Assembly (NCBI GenBank): GCA_002116315.1
Contig: KZ107838.1
Span: 2,410,576 to 2,474,575, forward strand
Direction: 5' to 3'
Source: Epicoccum nigrum
Taxonomy: Eukaryota; Ascomycota; Dothideomycetes; Pleosporales; Didymellaceae
DNA length: 64,000 nucleotides
Part shown: one piece after another, positions 45,056-56,991 of the stretch
Layout of the letters: each line of letters opens with the position of its first letter
How positions within the stretch are numbered: position 1 is the first letter of the stretch
Position numbers and translations under genes: made by a program
The notes under the pieces: model-generated
Seen by the model: only the letters and a program-made list of their open reading frames with translations
The model's database searches: none
Told to the model about the DNA's origin: nothing

Positions 45056-46410
45056 CTACGGCCACCAGCCCTGTCTCTTGTAGCTTTCGATGACCTCTTC
45101 GACGCCCTCTTTTGTCAGCTTTTCGTGTGTGTATCTGCATTTCTTGTTAGCATCTGTTCGGGGCTAGAGCTTGGAGGGACTGACTTGAATCCTGTGTCTT
45201 TTTCAAATGCACTGCCGTCCATGCTGAGATCTGTGTCCTTCAACAGCTCCTTCTCCATGAAGGGGCTGAGGGGAGTGGACTGGCTGATGCCGGCGGCGTT
45301 CTGCAGCTCGGCCCACGGGTCCAATGTCTCATCGTTCACCTCATCGACAACGTGGTCCATGTTCAGCCTTGCGAATGCAGAGATCAGGGTGCCGTGGAAG
45401 CCTGTCTCGATGTTGAAGACGTCGTGCATGATCTTGGCGACCATTCCTTGTGCTGCTGCATGTCAGCTCGTGTACTACAACACCAGATATCTCGCAACCT
45501 ACAGGTGTTTCCGTGATCCACAATGTTGTAGATGGGCGCCGGTGTCTTCTGCGGCTGCTTGGCGTACCACTCTGCGCCAGTCCATAACGCTCGCACCACA
45601 TCGTCAATGTGTACTGTATTCGTCCTCAGGTCTTCTTTCCACAGCCACCTCATCTCCTTGCCCTTGCTCTGGTATACCCTCGCCATGCACAGCGCCGTGC
45701 TGAGGAACTTGCCCGTGTACGGCCCGTAGGCATGCGCGATCCTCATGACCATCAGATTGAGCCCGTCCACCTTGGCCAGGTCCTCCTCGGCCTTGAGCTT
45801 CCACTTGGCCTGGTTGTTCCACGGCTTGAGCTTGTCCGTCTCTTTCCGCGGGGCGGTCTCGGGCTTGTAGACCATGCCTGTGCTGAGCTCCTGGAAGCAC
45901 TGGACCTTGCGCTTGGCGGCTTCGCGGCCGACGGCCATGGAGAGGGCGTGGGAGCGGAGCTCGTAGACCTTGTCGTCTTGGGAGAAGCGCGTCTCACCGC
46001 CGCAGTTGAATACATAGTCGAACTCCTTGCCGCCCTCGCGGTCGAATATGCGCGCAAGGGAACCTGTTGCATGTGTCAGCCGGCGCCCTGCTCGTGGGCT
46101 GGTGGGCTGGTGGAGGGGCACGCACGTTCTTGCGAGGCATCAGCCTGCATAAAGCGGTCCCGCGAACATGCTTCCTTGAACTCGGGCGCAAGCCAGGCAA
46201 GCTCGGGCAGATGCTTGTCCACAAGGCGGACTTCTGAGGCGAGCTGGTTCTCGTGGATGTGCTTTGCGAGGTTTCGTCCGATGTAGCCTGCGATCAACTT
46301 GTCAGGATCAGAGCCTCATGCCACAATGGGCGTGCGGGGGACCACCCCCAGTCGGGTGACGTACCCAATCCACCGATTATAAGCACCGCTGGCTTTCCTT
46401 CTGTAGACAT
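45056..46410 (-). CDS. Atypical extended SDR (NAD-dependent epimerase-like)
   Basis: Five exons (46410-46365, 46287-46126, 46063-45503, 45452-45185, 45134-45056) give 371 residues. The Rossmann motif GGLGYIGRNLAKHI at about 13-26 spans intron 1. Later landmarks are VFNCGGETRFSQDDKVYE, QELSTGMVYKPE, LMVMRIAHAYGPYTGKF and IYNIVDHGNT. The usual catalytic Tyr of YxxxK is not seen: the aligned segment reads NNQAKWKLKAEEDL, with Gln where Tyr is expected. It may therefore be a non-classical dehydrogenase/epimerase or a binding protein. Exon 4 has a tandem acceptor (CAGCAG). I chose the second, giving HGNTSQGM. The first adds one Ala. The location is probably cytosolic. Confidence 0.85.
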
Positions 46411-48273
46411 GTTTGCAGGCACACACTCTCAGAATGCTCTACTTCCAGCGCAACGGGTCTGTCGTCGATATTGTCGTGTGCTTTGTGTGCTCTGTAATCT
46501 CAAACCGAGAGATGAGTGTTGGTGATTGATCGCCGCGCTCAGGACGTGGGCCGCGCCGTGACTGCAGGAATATGTTCCCAGTGCTATGGGACTGCCACAC
46601 CTTTTAGGGAAAGAAGGCAAAGCCGCGGAAGTAGCGTGTAGTCCTCACAAGAATTCGACAAAGTCTGCAGGGGAAGAGGAGAGATTGAGAGCTACGGCAG
46701 GTGTTATACAAACTTCTCCCAACGAACGCGATTCATTGACGTGCAGACCGCTGGAATCATGGGCGCCCGAGGCCAATACTTAAACCATGGCCACGACCGC
46801 CTCTGACGGCGCAAGATTTAAGGCTTAAGGTTGCTTTGAGCGGGAAGGAAGACACGGGACGAGTGTGGCTGGTGCAGGGTGCGTTCGTCGCAATTGCGCT
46901 GCGACACTGTTCAGCGTTGCTTTTTGGCCCGCAGGTGCTACTGTCTAAGACGATACACCAGGTGCATCACAGGGACAGATTGACAGGCCTGGTGTCCGTC
47001 GTTGCCCTGCAGGTACACGGTCTGCTGCTTTGTTGCACAGCATTAGCTCGGCGAGATGCAATATTGGTAAATCTACTGTACGCCATCTGCACAGAACAGC
47101 ATGCGGGTGATGAACATTGGAACCGGACGGAAGCCAAGCAGAACGACGGCGCGCTCCCGTAGTCCTGAGCCTTCCCAGAACCTCGATGGTGGAGTGCTAA
47201 CTATGACAGGTGCCCAATCTTGGGAGCGGGGCTCAGGGGTGGTCGGCTCGTTCTGCCCTATCGAGTAATGGTCGACGAACATGCCAAAACGCCAATCCTT
47301 ACGGACATGCTGCGAGCGACGCAGGATGAGTAAACCATCCTGCTGTCGAACAGATCAATCTAAAAGGTATCATCTTGTCACTGTCTGGCATGTTCGCGTT
47401 GCACAGTCTCAGGTTAGAAGTACACTCCTGTCTCGGTTCAGAGCTCAGCTATCCATCTATTATGCACCAGCATCGACCCTGTCCAACTCCAACCATGACT
47501 ACTCTACCCGCAGCAGCGCAACCAGCTCTCCGGTGAGACAGGGAGCATAGCCCGGAAGCGATCTGGAGAAACAAATCTCACGCGGAAAACTTGCGGAGCG
47601 CCCGAGACTACGAATCTCAAATGTCAACAAATAATTTTCTTATAGGCTGAGGTACGAGTCGTGGCCGCCAAAGTTTGCTTCTCTTCAAAACATGGCTTGA
47701 GCATGAATCAGTGTCCCCGCGTGCCTGGCCATGAGGTGTCACATGCCATGGTGGAGCTGCCATCTGTGCCGGAGTCTTATTCCGGATCCTTTCGTGAGAC
47801 GTGTCTCTGGCCATCATTTCCAGAAGCCTTCCATGTTGGAGAGTGTCTGACACCTACTTCGTACTTGCGCGACCACTGTATGTGCGCTTGGATAAGGCCC
47901 ACGCGCCAGATCGCCATGTTCCCTCTCCACTTGTCATGAAGTCGGCGAACATGTAAATCGATACTCAATTGCTGGCCTCTCTGACGATCATTCTGGGAAG
48001 TGAGAGTAAGCATGCCCGTGCATGCCGATCGTCCCGCTGCAATGCACGATCGAAGGATTTGTCACAAGCGGGACGCAAGGCCGTTGAGATAGCTGCAATG
48101 TCATAATTTGTTGCAGATAAATGTCTATCATGAATAAATGTCACGCAGTATGTTCTGCGAGGAAGCCTCAAGCTTGTTAGATAGAAAGCAATGCATGTGG
48201 CTGAGCAGCCGAGCAGAGGTAGGACAAAGTCAGAACGCTTTTCCCTAATAACTGCCAGAGACAGCCGTAGTGC
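46411..48273. other. Gene-free stretch of 1.9 kb
   Basis: Divergent from the SDR start and downstream of TOP1. Short random open frames on both strands only. No repeat or RNA gene was recognised. Confidence 0.5.
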
Positions 48274-51200
48274 CTAGAACTCCCAGTCCTCGTCGACAGA
48301 CTTGATAGCCCAATCGAACTTCTCGCGAAGTGTCTTCGAGAAGAAGCGCTCGATTGGCACATCGAACTTCTTGGAGAAGACCACAGTAAGGCGGGGATCG
48401 ATATAATTCTGGTAGAGGTTAGCGCTGATACTTGCAACTCAGGATGGGCATACTGACGATCTTGGAAGTGCCCAGAGCAACCTCCTTGTTGCCCTCTTTG
48501 TCCTCCATCTGAACCTTCATGTTCTCGATGCGTTGGTTCAGCTTGTCGACGGCAGTTTCGAGCTTATCAATCGATGGACCCTTGCCTTCGGCCTCGACCT
48601 TGCCAGTCTTGTTCTCCTTCTTGTATTTGGCCTCAAGCTCGTCAGCCTTCTCAAGGCGCTCTTGCAACTCCTTAGGCTTCATTTCCTTTTCGCCCTCTGC
48701 CGCAAGCTTCTCGTTGTCCTTCTCGAACTTCTTGGTGATCTTCTGACGCAGCTCCTCGACTTCAGCCTCTTGATGAGCCTTCACCCAGTCGATGTCAAGA
48801 TCTTCGGGGCGCTCGAAGTACGCTGCACCCTTCTTCTTCTTGATTTTAGGGTCAACGTCGATCATCATCATCTGCGTTCTCCACAGCTGGTATCGAAGAC
48901 CATTGATCTGATTGCGTTAGTTTGGTCTAGTTTATGCTCGTTCAGCAGACTCACCCTCTCTTGCATCTTTTCGATAGATCCAGCGTGGCCAGCAGCGACA
49001 GTACGCTTGTGATTACAAAGAATGGCAACCTCTCGGTTGGCATCGTTGTATGCCTTGACCTTCTCTTGAATTGTACCTGTAGCCTTCATCTCCTTTAAGA
49101 GTCTAGCCATCGTGTATGAGGCATTGTAGGTACGGAACACCTTCGCTGTCAGTCCTGGCATGTAGTTCGTCAGATGCTTGTTCAAGGCCGAAGTCGTCAA
49201 TCTGTCGAAAATGTCGTCACCAGTGGTCTTTGGTTCCTTCTTGAAGATCTTCAGGTTCTTGAAGACTTGCTGATCGACTTCTACTTCATCGTAGAAACGA
49301 ATGCTGTCTTTACCAAGGAAGTCGAAAACCACAGTGTTTGGTGGTTTCAACGTGACGTGCTGGAACTTCAACGAACAGCAACCAACTGTGTCTGCCTCAT
49401 CTTCGCCCTTCTCATTACCCGCACGGAGCGCAAATTGGTCGATCAAGTAGATAGCAGTCGCGCGTTGCCGGTCGACCATCTTCTCTGACTTAAGGTCTTT
49501 CCTGTAGTCCGCTCGGATTCTGTCGATGTGCTTCTTCAGCTCGCGCGCCTTCTCGAACTTTTTGAAGTCGCTCTGGCCCTTGATGTCGGAGTTGGCAGCT
49601 AACATAACGTACTTATAGGCACCGTTGATGTTTTCCTGCCACATAGCGAGCCAAGTGCCTTCGTGATCATGCTTGACTTCCTTCCATTTATGCCCTGCAG
49701 GTGGCTCTGGTACCTTCGCCTTCTCGCCAATGTTTATAGTGATTTGTTCGGGCATCACTCGCTTCTTGACGCGACCAGTCTTGGGGTGCTCACCGCGACC
49801 GCGGAAAAGACTTGGGGGTTCGACGCGGAAGTTTCCAACTTTCTGCTTGCGTCCGTCCCACATGCAGTACATGAAAGGCGCTTCAACCTCGTCCTTCTCC
49901 GCTTTAAGTGCCTTCTTCTCCGCCGCTGGGAGGGCCTTCTTTTTCGCACGTTCAGCATCGAAGTGTTCGAAAATGGGCCTGAAGTCGCACTTCTCGAACT
50001 TCTTGATCTTGACAGTCTTGCCGTCCTTGTCCTTCCCGTGACCTGTTTTGTCGAGAACGGCGACAAAGTCTTCGAAGAAGTTCTTGTTGAAGGTGGGGTT
50101 TTCGACGTTGTGGGTGGAGTTGAGCATGCCGCCGTAGAAACCAGCAATCTCTTCTGCCTCCGGATGAAGGGAAACCGGTACTCCATCGTAGATCAACTTC
50201 ACATTCTTCGGCAGGGGTTCGTACTCAGGTGGGAAGACGACACCGTTGTGCTCCAAGGTGTCCCACTTCTTAGTTCCATCTCCTTTAGCTGCGTCCTCCC
50301 ACCAGCGGTATTCCTCCTCCTCTTGATCGGCATCGCGGTCTTGTTGCTCCTCTTCTTCGCCCTTGACCTTTGCCTTGCCCTTCTTTGGTGCGGCTGCCGC
50401 CGGCTTGGCTTTAGCCTTCTTTGCTGCTGGCTTCTTCGCAAGTGGAGCATCAGAGTCCGACTCTTCCTTCTTCACGCCGTTGGCTTTCTTTGCCGGTGCC
50501 TTCTTCTTCGCAAGAGGAACGTCGTCAGAGTCGCTTTCAGCCTTTGCCCTACGTTTCGGTGCTGCCTTCTCCTTGGTGCGAATGGCCTTGGCTTCCTTTG
50601 CGGCGGCCTTTTCAATAGATTCCTTCTTCTGAACCAGCTTCTTGGTCAATGGTATGTCAGAGTCGCTGTCCTCTCCGATCTGCTCTGCACTCGCTTTGGG
50701 AAGCGCTCGAGCCTTCAGAGGGACATCGCTGAGCTCGGAATCGGAGTCGGCTTGTGTATACTTCGCTTGTTGAGAAGTTCTTCGACGCTTACTCTAAAGG
50801 AGAGTTAGCGCACCATTTATGTCAAGAAGCCCAACACCGATGACCTACGAGTGGCTTGTCGTCCTCGTCCTCGGAACCGCTGCGCTCTTTGTAGCTGGTG
50901 GTGGGAATGCTGCCACGAGACTTGCGCTTCCCGTTCGCAGTGCCGTTGGGCGCATCGATGTCCATATTATCCACTGGGCCCATGCGTATCGAGATACCAG
51001 GCTCAACGTGGCCGTTGGCGGGCAGCTGCTTGTCCATTGCTTTATCGACGGCCTTTGGAATTGTGTCCTTGGAAAGAGCTGATCGACGATTGAGTTAGTC
51101 TAAAGTTGATGGGTTGTTCGGCAGCACGCGCAGAAGGCTGAGAGGTGATGGGATACGGGGTGGAGAAAGCCCTGACGGAATAATTGCAGGCACTACGCGT

Positions 51201-51299
51201 GCGTATGTGACGTAGGTAATGAGGCAGGTGAAGCGCAGCGCAAGCAGACTTACCTTCGTGGTTCGCCTTCAAGAGAGGCGTGTCATCCGAGGAAGACAT
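48274..51299 (-). CDS. top1: DNA topoisomerase I (type IB)
   Basis: Five exons (51299-51254, 51078-50849, 50793-48955, 48907-48458, 48408-48274) give 899 residues, all phases consistent. The N-terminal 250 residues are charged and disordered with repeated acidic-PL-basic motifs. The core starts near 257 (WWEDAAKGDGTKKWDTLE). It carries NINGAYKYVMLAANSDIKGQ and the catalytic RAGNEKGEDEADTVGCCSL segment, which I quote as two overlapping pieces. A coiled linker follows (about 740-830). The active-site Tyr is 857, in SKINYIDPR, split by the last intron. It relaxes supercoils in replication and transcription by transient 3'-phosphotyrosine nicks. It lies head to head with ATP3 across 874 bp. Confidence 0.96.
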
Positions 51300-52173
51300 C
51301 TTGAAACCTATTTGGACGCGTTGGTGTCGCGAAAGCTGAGAGAAGAGAGCGGTGCGAACAGCTTTGTTCGACGCGAAGACAGAAGCTCTAGCGGATCCGA
51401 AGGAACGGGCGCAAGAGATGCGCTGTAATGATGGCGCGGCGTGCTTAAGTGTGGAGCAGCCGCCCGCTAGTATAAACCAAGATGTGAAGGAAGTGATGGT
51501 GAAGGGAAGTGAGAAGACGATTGATGAGTGAAGAAAGAGGAATGCTGGGGTTTATGTGAGCCTCCCTTCAGCGGACTCGAGGCGACGGCGCACGGGCTTC
51601 TCGGCCTTTACTAAAATGATCGCGCAGGAAACTCTGGGACGAACGTCGCCCTACTCACGGTGAACATGGCACGAGATAAGATATGTGGGTGGAACATGTG
51701 AAAGAGAGAGCAATGCACTAGGTAGCTACATCGACCAGGCCAGGCTGCAGGGGCAAATCTGTGCGCAGCTGCCGGCTTTGATGTAACCAACCTTGTCTGC
51801 GTTTGGTCGCTTTGGTGCTCCTTCCATGTCCAAGGCCATTACCTATTGTCCACGGCCAACACCGCACAAATACCGTCCTTTTTCAAACAGTGCGACTGCA
51901 GGCGCATCTGCAGGCGGTTGGTCTCAAGACATCGAGCTTCTCAGCAAACTGCAGTTTGACAATAACAGGCGCAACGCAGTGTCCCGAACGCGGTGCCCAG
52001 GTGCATGGGGGCCGGGCACGTGATGTCGGCCGCATTGCCCAGGTGCAGAACGCATGGACATGGACGGCTTAGCGCATCAGATTCCGCCCATCGCCCATCG
52101 TGAAGCTCGAACAGACAGCAGCTCACCACCATCACCCGGCCGCCGCCATCTCCACTCATCCCAATTCCTCGCC
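51300..52173. promoter_or_regulatory. Divergent promoter region of TOP1 and ATP3
   Basis: 874 bp between divergent starts. No gene and no individual regulatory site were recognised. Confidence 0.35.
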
Positions 52174-53289
52174 ATGATGCTGTCCCGAGCTGCCCGCCCC
52201 GCCATGCGGGCTGGCATGGCCGCCGCCGTCGCCCGGTACGCACCCCCCGGAGCAGCAGCTTTTCGCCCGCCGTGTCCAGCGCTGGCCGCATCCATTGCAT
52301 CTGCAATTGCATCCTCTACTGCATCGAGTGCTGACTGAATGTTCGCGTGTGCAGGCCTGTCGCCCCCGCCGCTGGCTACGCCACTCTCCGTGAGATCGAG
52401 GGCCGCCTCAAGTCGATTCGCAACATCGAGAAGATCACCAAGACCATGAAGGTCGTCGCCTCCACCAAGCTCACCCGCGCCCAGAAGGCCATGACCACCT
52501 CGCGCGCCTACGGCCAGACCTCCAACAAGGTCTTCGAGAGCGCCGAGACCAAGCCCCTCGACAACGGCAACAAGACACTGCTCGTTGTCTGCTCCTCGGA
52601 CAAGGGTCTTTGCGGTGGTATCCACTCGGGTATGTCGAGGAAGGTCCGCAGCATCCTCTTGGACGCCCCCAACGCCGACCTCGCCGTCATCGGTGAGAAG
52701 TGCAAGGCCCAGCTGTCGCGTTCCAACGGCAAGAACTTCGTCCTCAGCTTTGCTGGTGCCGGAAAGGACATCCCCACCTTCGCCGACGCCTCCGCCATCG
52801 CCGACCAGATCTCGCTCCTGCCCACCGACTACGCCTCCATCAAGATCATCTACAACAGCTTCATCAACGCTGGTTCCTACGAGGCCACTATCCAGGAGGC
52901 TTACTCTCAAGAGGCCATCATGCAGTCCGGTATGCCTAGATTGAGCCCGTAATCTTAGATCTGTTCTGACATGGAAACAGCCAACTACTCTGCCTTCGAG
53001 ATCGAGGATGAGGCTCTCCCCAACCTCCGCGAGTACGCTCTTGCCAACTCGCTTTACTGGGTATGTTTGCAGGACTCGGCCGCGCAAACAGTGTGCTAAT
53101 CATGTATAGGCACTTGCTGAGGGCCACGCCTGCGAGCAGTCCGCGCGCCAGAACGCAATGGACAACGCCTCCAAGAACGCTGGTGACATGATCAACAAGT
53201 TCCAGATTCTCTACAACCGTACCCGTCAAGCCGTCATTACTGGCGAGCTTGTCGAGATTATCACTGGTGCGGCTGCTTCCGAGAACTAG
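52174..53289 (+). CDS. atp3: ATP synthase gamma subunit, mitochondrial
   Basis: Four exons (52174-52235, 52355-52929, 52981-53060, 53110-53289) give 298 residues, the usual size. An Arg/Ala-rich mitochondrial presequence (about 1-28) precedes YATLREIEGRLKSIRNIEKI, the N-terminal helix of the central stalk. The conserved middle has VVCSSDKGLCGGIHSG, and the C-terminal helix is ARQNAMDNASKNAGDMI followed by ITGELVEIITGAA. The subunit is the rotor shaft of F1. Two ATGs lie together at the start (52174 and 52177); I used the first. The 119-nt first intron interrupts the presequence region. Confidence 0.97.
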
Positions 53290-54258
53290 AGGCTGTAACG
53301 GCGGTAAACTAGATATCCCGAACATTTGGCTCAGTTGCGCCGTGTAGAATAAGTACTGTTCATAGCTCATTTGTCACCTGCTAAGCAACTGCAAGCCCGT
53401 TCCCCGCCGCCTTTGTGTTGTGTTCAGCGATGCTACTAATCCGGAGTCAAGCGCGATTTCGCGCCCGCTTTCGCTCGTAATTCTCTGATCATTCCTTCAC
53501 ACTTCTGCAGAATCGTTTTTCAAACCATCGTCCTCCGAATCATCGTCCTTCAAACATTGTATATCACTCGAAAACGGCTATCGACTTTGTGCGGCGCATC
53601 ATTGCAGCCGAGCCAAGGTCGCGATTCAGCACAGCGAGCGTGACCTGTCAAGCAAGGCAGACGAGACAGATCGTCTATCGATTGCAGGGCGGTTGAAACC
53701 ATCACTTCGCTCGAGAAAACCTTCGTGCATACACCAGCTAAGATAAACACTTTACAGCCAATCGCATGGACGCAAAGCTACCCGATTAGGAAGTCGTGCC
53801 TCGCAGGGATGGGGGTTGAAACACGGTCCAGCCGTTGAAACAATCGGGGCCCTACCTCTTTTGGTAACATTCAGACAAGACTTGAGCTATTATATGGTGC
53901 GTCATGTGCAATTTGCGCAGGTATTCTAGGATTTTGGTGTTCTTTCGTTTGAATATTTGTTGCTGTTCCCCGGGCGTTGGACAGCCTCTTGACATCATTT
54001 AGGGTCGTAGGGTTCGACGCGATTACTATCGTCAGCGTCAAGCGTGCCCCTCTCGCAGCTAGTCTGCGTTATTACTTCATTGACTCCAGCCTTCGCAATT
54101 GTTGAGCAGGACTCTCGTATACGTTCTTTTGACGTTGGAGCTTGTTCCACGTTTGCTGTTCTACGCTTCTTTGCACTTTGGCTGGACCTTGACAACCATC
54201 CAAAACAAAACAACAACGACATTTTAACGATACAACAACGCAACAACACACCAGCATC
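53290..54258. other. Intergenic
   Basis: About 970 bases without a recognised gene. The ATP3 3' flank is followed by the promoter of the next plus-strand gene. Confidence 0.5.
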
Positions 54259-55199
54259 ATGGACGAGGCACGGTACCGCGAACTGAGAGAGAAGATGGCC
54301 GCTGTAGAGAGTCTCTACGCAAGTCGACACTACTCGCAATGTGCAAAGTTAGGGGAGCTCCTGCTGAGTGAGACTCACGACCAAGTAACTATGCAGCAAC
54401 AACTCCACACAAAACATTTCATCCTAACATCCACCAGACACACCCGCTCCACCTAGCGCACCTTAACTTCTACAGCGCCCTCTCTCATGACACCCTAGCA
54501 CGCGAAGCGTCGCTCAGAAACCGCTGGAGAGAACTCAGCCTCGCAGACCAGCACTACACAGCAGCCATACTCGCCTTGTCCCCGCTTCTCTCCTCCTTTC
54601 CTTCGCAACAAGAAGCTCCCTGGTCTCCCGCATCGTCCGTCTCATCACCGTACATGGAGTCCTCACAGCGCCGCAACTCCATTTCCTCGCACACCAGCGC
54701 AGCATCCAGCGCGACTTCCGTCGACGAGGACGATTACATGGACTTCCCTCTTCCGCCCAAGCCCGCGCATCACACTCATGGCTCAGTCAAGAACCCCACA
54801 CACAGCCAATCCCGCACGGTGGAAACAGCAACAGCCCCACTCCAGCTCCGATCATCCACCCCGCGCCCCGTCACGCCCCAGCAGTTCTACTTCACCGCCA
54901 ACATCGCCGCCTTCGCGCGCTTGCTCGAAGCGCACCGCGCTGATGTACGCGCGCAGAAAGAGAGAGCCGGCGCCCCCTCGGTCAGATTCGCGAGTCTAGA
55001 GGAGCCGCTACGTACGTCGCCAGAGCTCGTCAAGACGCGGTGGAGTCGCGATGGTGGTAGAGGCGAGGAAGAAGGGGAGGCGGAGGCGGAGGCGGAGCGC
55101 AGGAGGGAGAGGAGAAAGAACGTGGTGTTTCGGCCGAGGTTCGATCCCGAGGGTGTGAGGAGGCTGTGTGGGGAGGCGATGGCGGAGTTGGTGGGGTGA
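54259..55199 (+). CDS. Uncharacterised 295-aa protein
   Basis: Exons 54259-54384 and 54438-55199, with a 53-nt intron (GTAACT..CAG, phase 0). The N-terminal 90 residues look like paired helices of a TPR or MIT-like kind (YRELREKMAAVESLYASRHY, then HPLHLAHLNFYSALSHDTLA and ADQHYTAAILALS), but this is only a visual impression. The middle is Ser/Pro-rich and disordered. A second helical segment (FYFTANIAAFARLLEAHRADV) and a basic Glu/Arg-rich C-terminal end with FRPRFDPEGVRRLCGEAM follow. I do not recognise the family. No membrane or export signal is seen. Confidence 0.7.
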
Positions 55200-55504
55200 G
55201 TGAGCGGTTCGGGTTGCTTGGGGGAATTGGCTTGAGGTTTCGAGTTTTGAGGGCGATGTGGTTAGCTTTGTGTTCGGGATTGTATTAGTATTTTTTGTAA
55301 ATGTTTACATTTTGTTGCATGGAACGGGCACACTTTCAGAAGCGGCGGAATGCCGAATAGTAGTCGAAGATTGATCGAATTGATCCATACATTCTATCCG
55401 TCCCATCACAAAGACACACCCATGATATCGTGACTTTTCCAGCCCAAAGCCCCAAGAACGCCTTAGCAATGCAAACACAACCGACCACGGTCGACTCTCC
55501 CCAT
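55200..55504. other. Intergenic, convergent 3' flanks
   Basis: Short gap with no feature beyond two 3' UTRs. Confidence 0.55.
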
Positions 55505-56750
55505 CTACTTCATCATCTCATCCAGCCCGCGCTTTATCCTCAGCGTCTTGATCTTCAGCTCCCGCACGCTCTGGAGGAACAGCTCGTCGCTCTCGATCTG
55601 GCCCGTGCTCTCGACGCGGAAGATGAAGTGGTCGCGCACGCGACCCAGGCGCACCTTGTCCTTGAACTCCGGGTGGCGCAGGCACTCGCGGCTGACCGTG
55701 TCGTTCATGGGCTTGTCGACGACGGCCTTGTTCTCGCCCGCGTGGCCGGCCAGCTCCGGGTTGGACGCGGCTTCCGCGTCTGTGATCTTGTCGAGGCGGA
55801 TGACGCCCTTGGGGAAGCAGCGGGCGAATTTCTTCGCGTCCGCGCCCACGATCGGTGATAGGATGTCGATGGTCGGCATGAGGCGGTAGCTGGCGGTCGC
55901 GACGGGGGAGAATTTGGCGTGGTCCTGGCCGATGCCCTTCATGGCGTGCATGGTCAGGGTGATTCTTTGGCCCGGGCGCATCTTGACGATGAGGATGTCT
56001 GGGTTGGTCGCGCGGATGGGCTGCGCGTCGTCGAACATTTCGGCCTGCTTGCCGAGCGGTGCCCAGACGAGGTCCTTCGCGTAGACCGAGTGGTTGACGT
56101 AGAGCTTGTCCGGGTCGGTTTCGCCAGCGACGGCGCGCTGCAGGCCGCCCTCCTGCCAGGTGCACTCAACGTCGAGGTGCAGAATGGCGCAGTTGAAGTC
56201 GGATGGTCCGCCAGAGCCCTCGTCGTCGTCGGTCGGCTTGACGTACCACTTCATCCACTCCAGGCCCTTGGGGTCGCCGCAGAGCGGGATCAGGCCTAGG
56301 CGGTGGGCGAGCACTTCGTCCTGGATGATCGATGTGTTCTGGTAGATGAAGACGTCCTCGATAGCGAGCGTGGGCAGCTCGGAGAGCATAATTCGGCGGA
56401 AGGCATTTGCGACCGAGGTGTCGACGCCGGAAAGCGAGAAGGACGAGTCGTAGGGTGTGGGGCGCGCGTGGAACTGGACGTTGAAGTTCTGCGACAATTA
56501 GCCTCAGTTATGTTATAGGAATACACAACTACTATGAAAAGTAGCAGCGCATACCTCCTTGAAGTACTCCAGGTCCCACTCGTGGTTTTCGCCTGGCCAG
56601 TGACCGGGGAAGTCGTTGGACTGCTGGTTCTGGACGATCTCAGCGCCGACATGGAGCTTCTGCAGGCGTTGTTAGCAAAAATAAAATAGCCAGTTGCGAT
56701 CGCGAACATACTTTGCGCTCGGCAAGCACGGCTTGATTAGGGAGGGCCAT
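55505..56750 (-). CDS. rpc40: RNA polymerase I/III subunit AC40 (RPAC1)
   Basis: Three exons (56750-56712, 56659-56555, 56488-55505) give 375 residues, about 40 kDa as expected. The alpha-type assembly domain is clear: FSLSGVDTSVANAFRRIMLS, ELPTLAIEDVFIYQNTSI and LAHRLGLIPL. Later come MKGIGQDHAKFSPVATASY and the C-terminal FIFRVESTGQIESDEL. AC40 pairs with AC19 to start assembly of both RNA polymerase I and III. The first two exons encode MALPNQAVLAERK and LHVGAEIVQNQQSNDFPGHW. The start lies 241 bp from that of the complex I 49-kDa gene on the other strand. Confidence 0.96.
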
Positions 56751-56991
56751 GTTGGCGGATGGTGCTGCGAGAGTTCGAGATGCTCGGCGCGGGCAGCTCA
56801 ACTTTTTTGATAGCCATACTTTCTGTCGGCCACCCAATGCCAAGCGCCGACGCCGTGCGCGGGCCAATAGACACCACGACAAGTCCATATGTCATGGATT
56901 TTGGTCGAGCTTCATCCCGCCACGCCCTCAATCTCCACTCCACACGCCCATTGAGGCTTCATACGGGCATCTCCAGCGAGCCTCCCTCACC
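56751..56991. promoter_or_regulatory. Short shared promoter of AC40 and 49-kDa genes
   Basis: Only 241 bp separate the two divergent start codons, so both promoters and 5' UTRs must share this DNA. No specific factor site was assigned. Confidence 0.5.

Noticed and set aside
45609..46286. 225-codon plus-strand frame
   Set aside because: Antisense to the SDR gene; it shows no family signature.
49663..50808. 381-codon plus-strand frame
   Set aside because: It is the antisense shadow of the charged topoisomerase I gene, whose exons and domains are certain.
52077..53087. 336-codon minus-strand frame
   Set aside because: Antisense to ATP3. GC-rich codon use leaves the opposite strand open.
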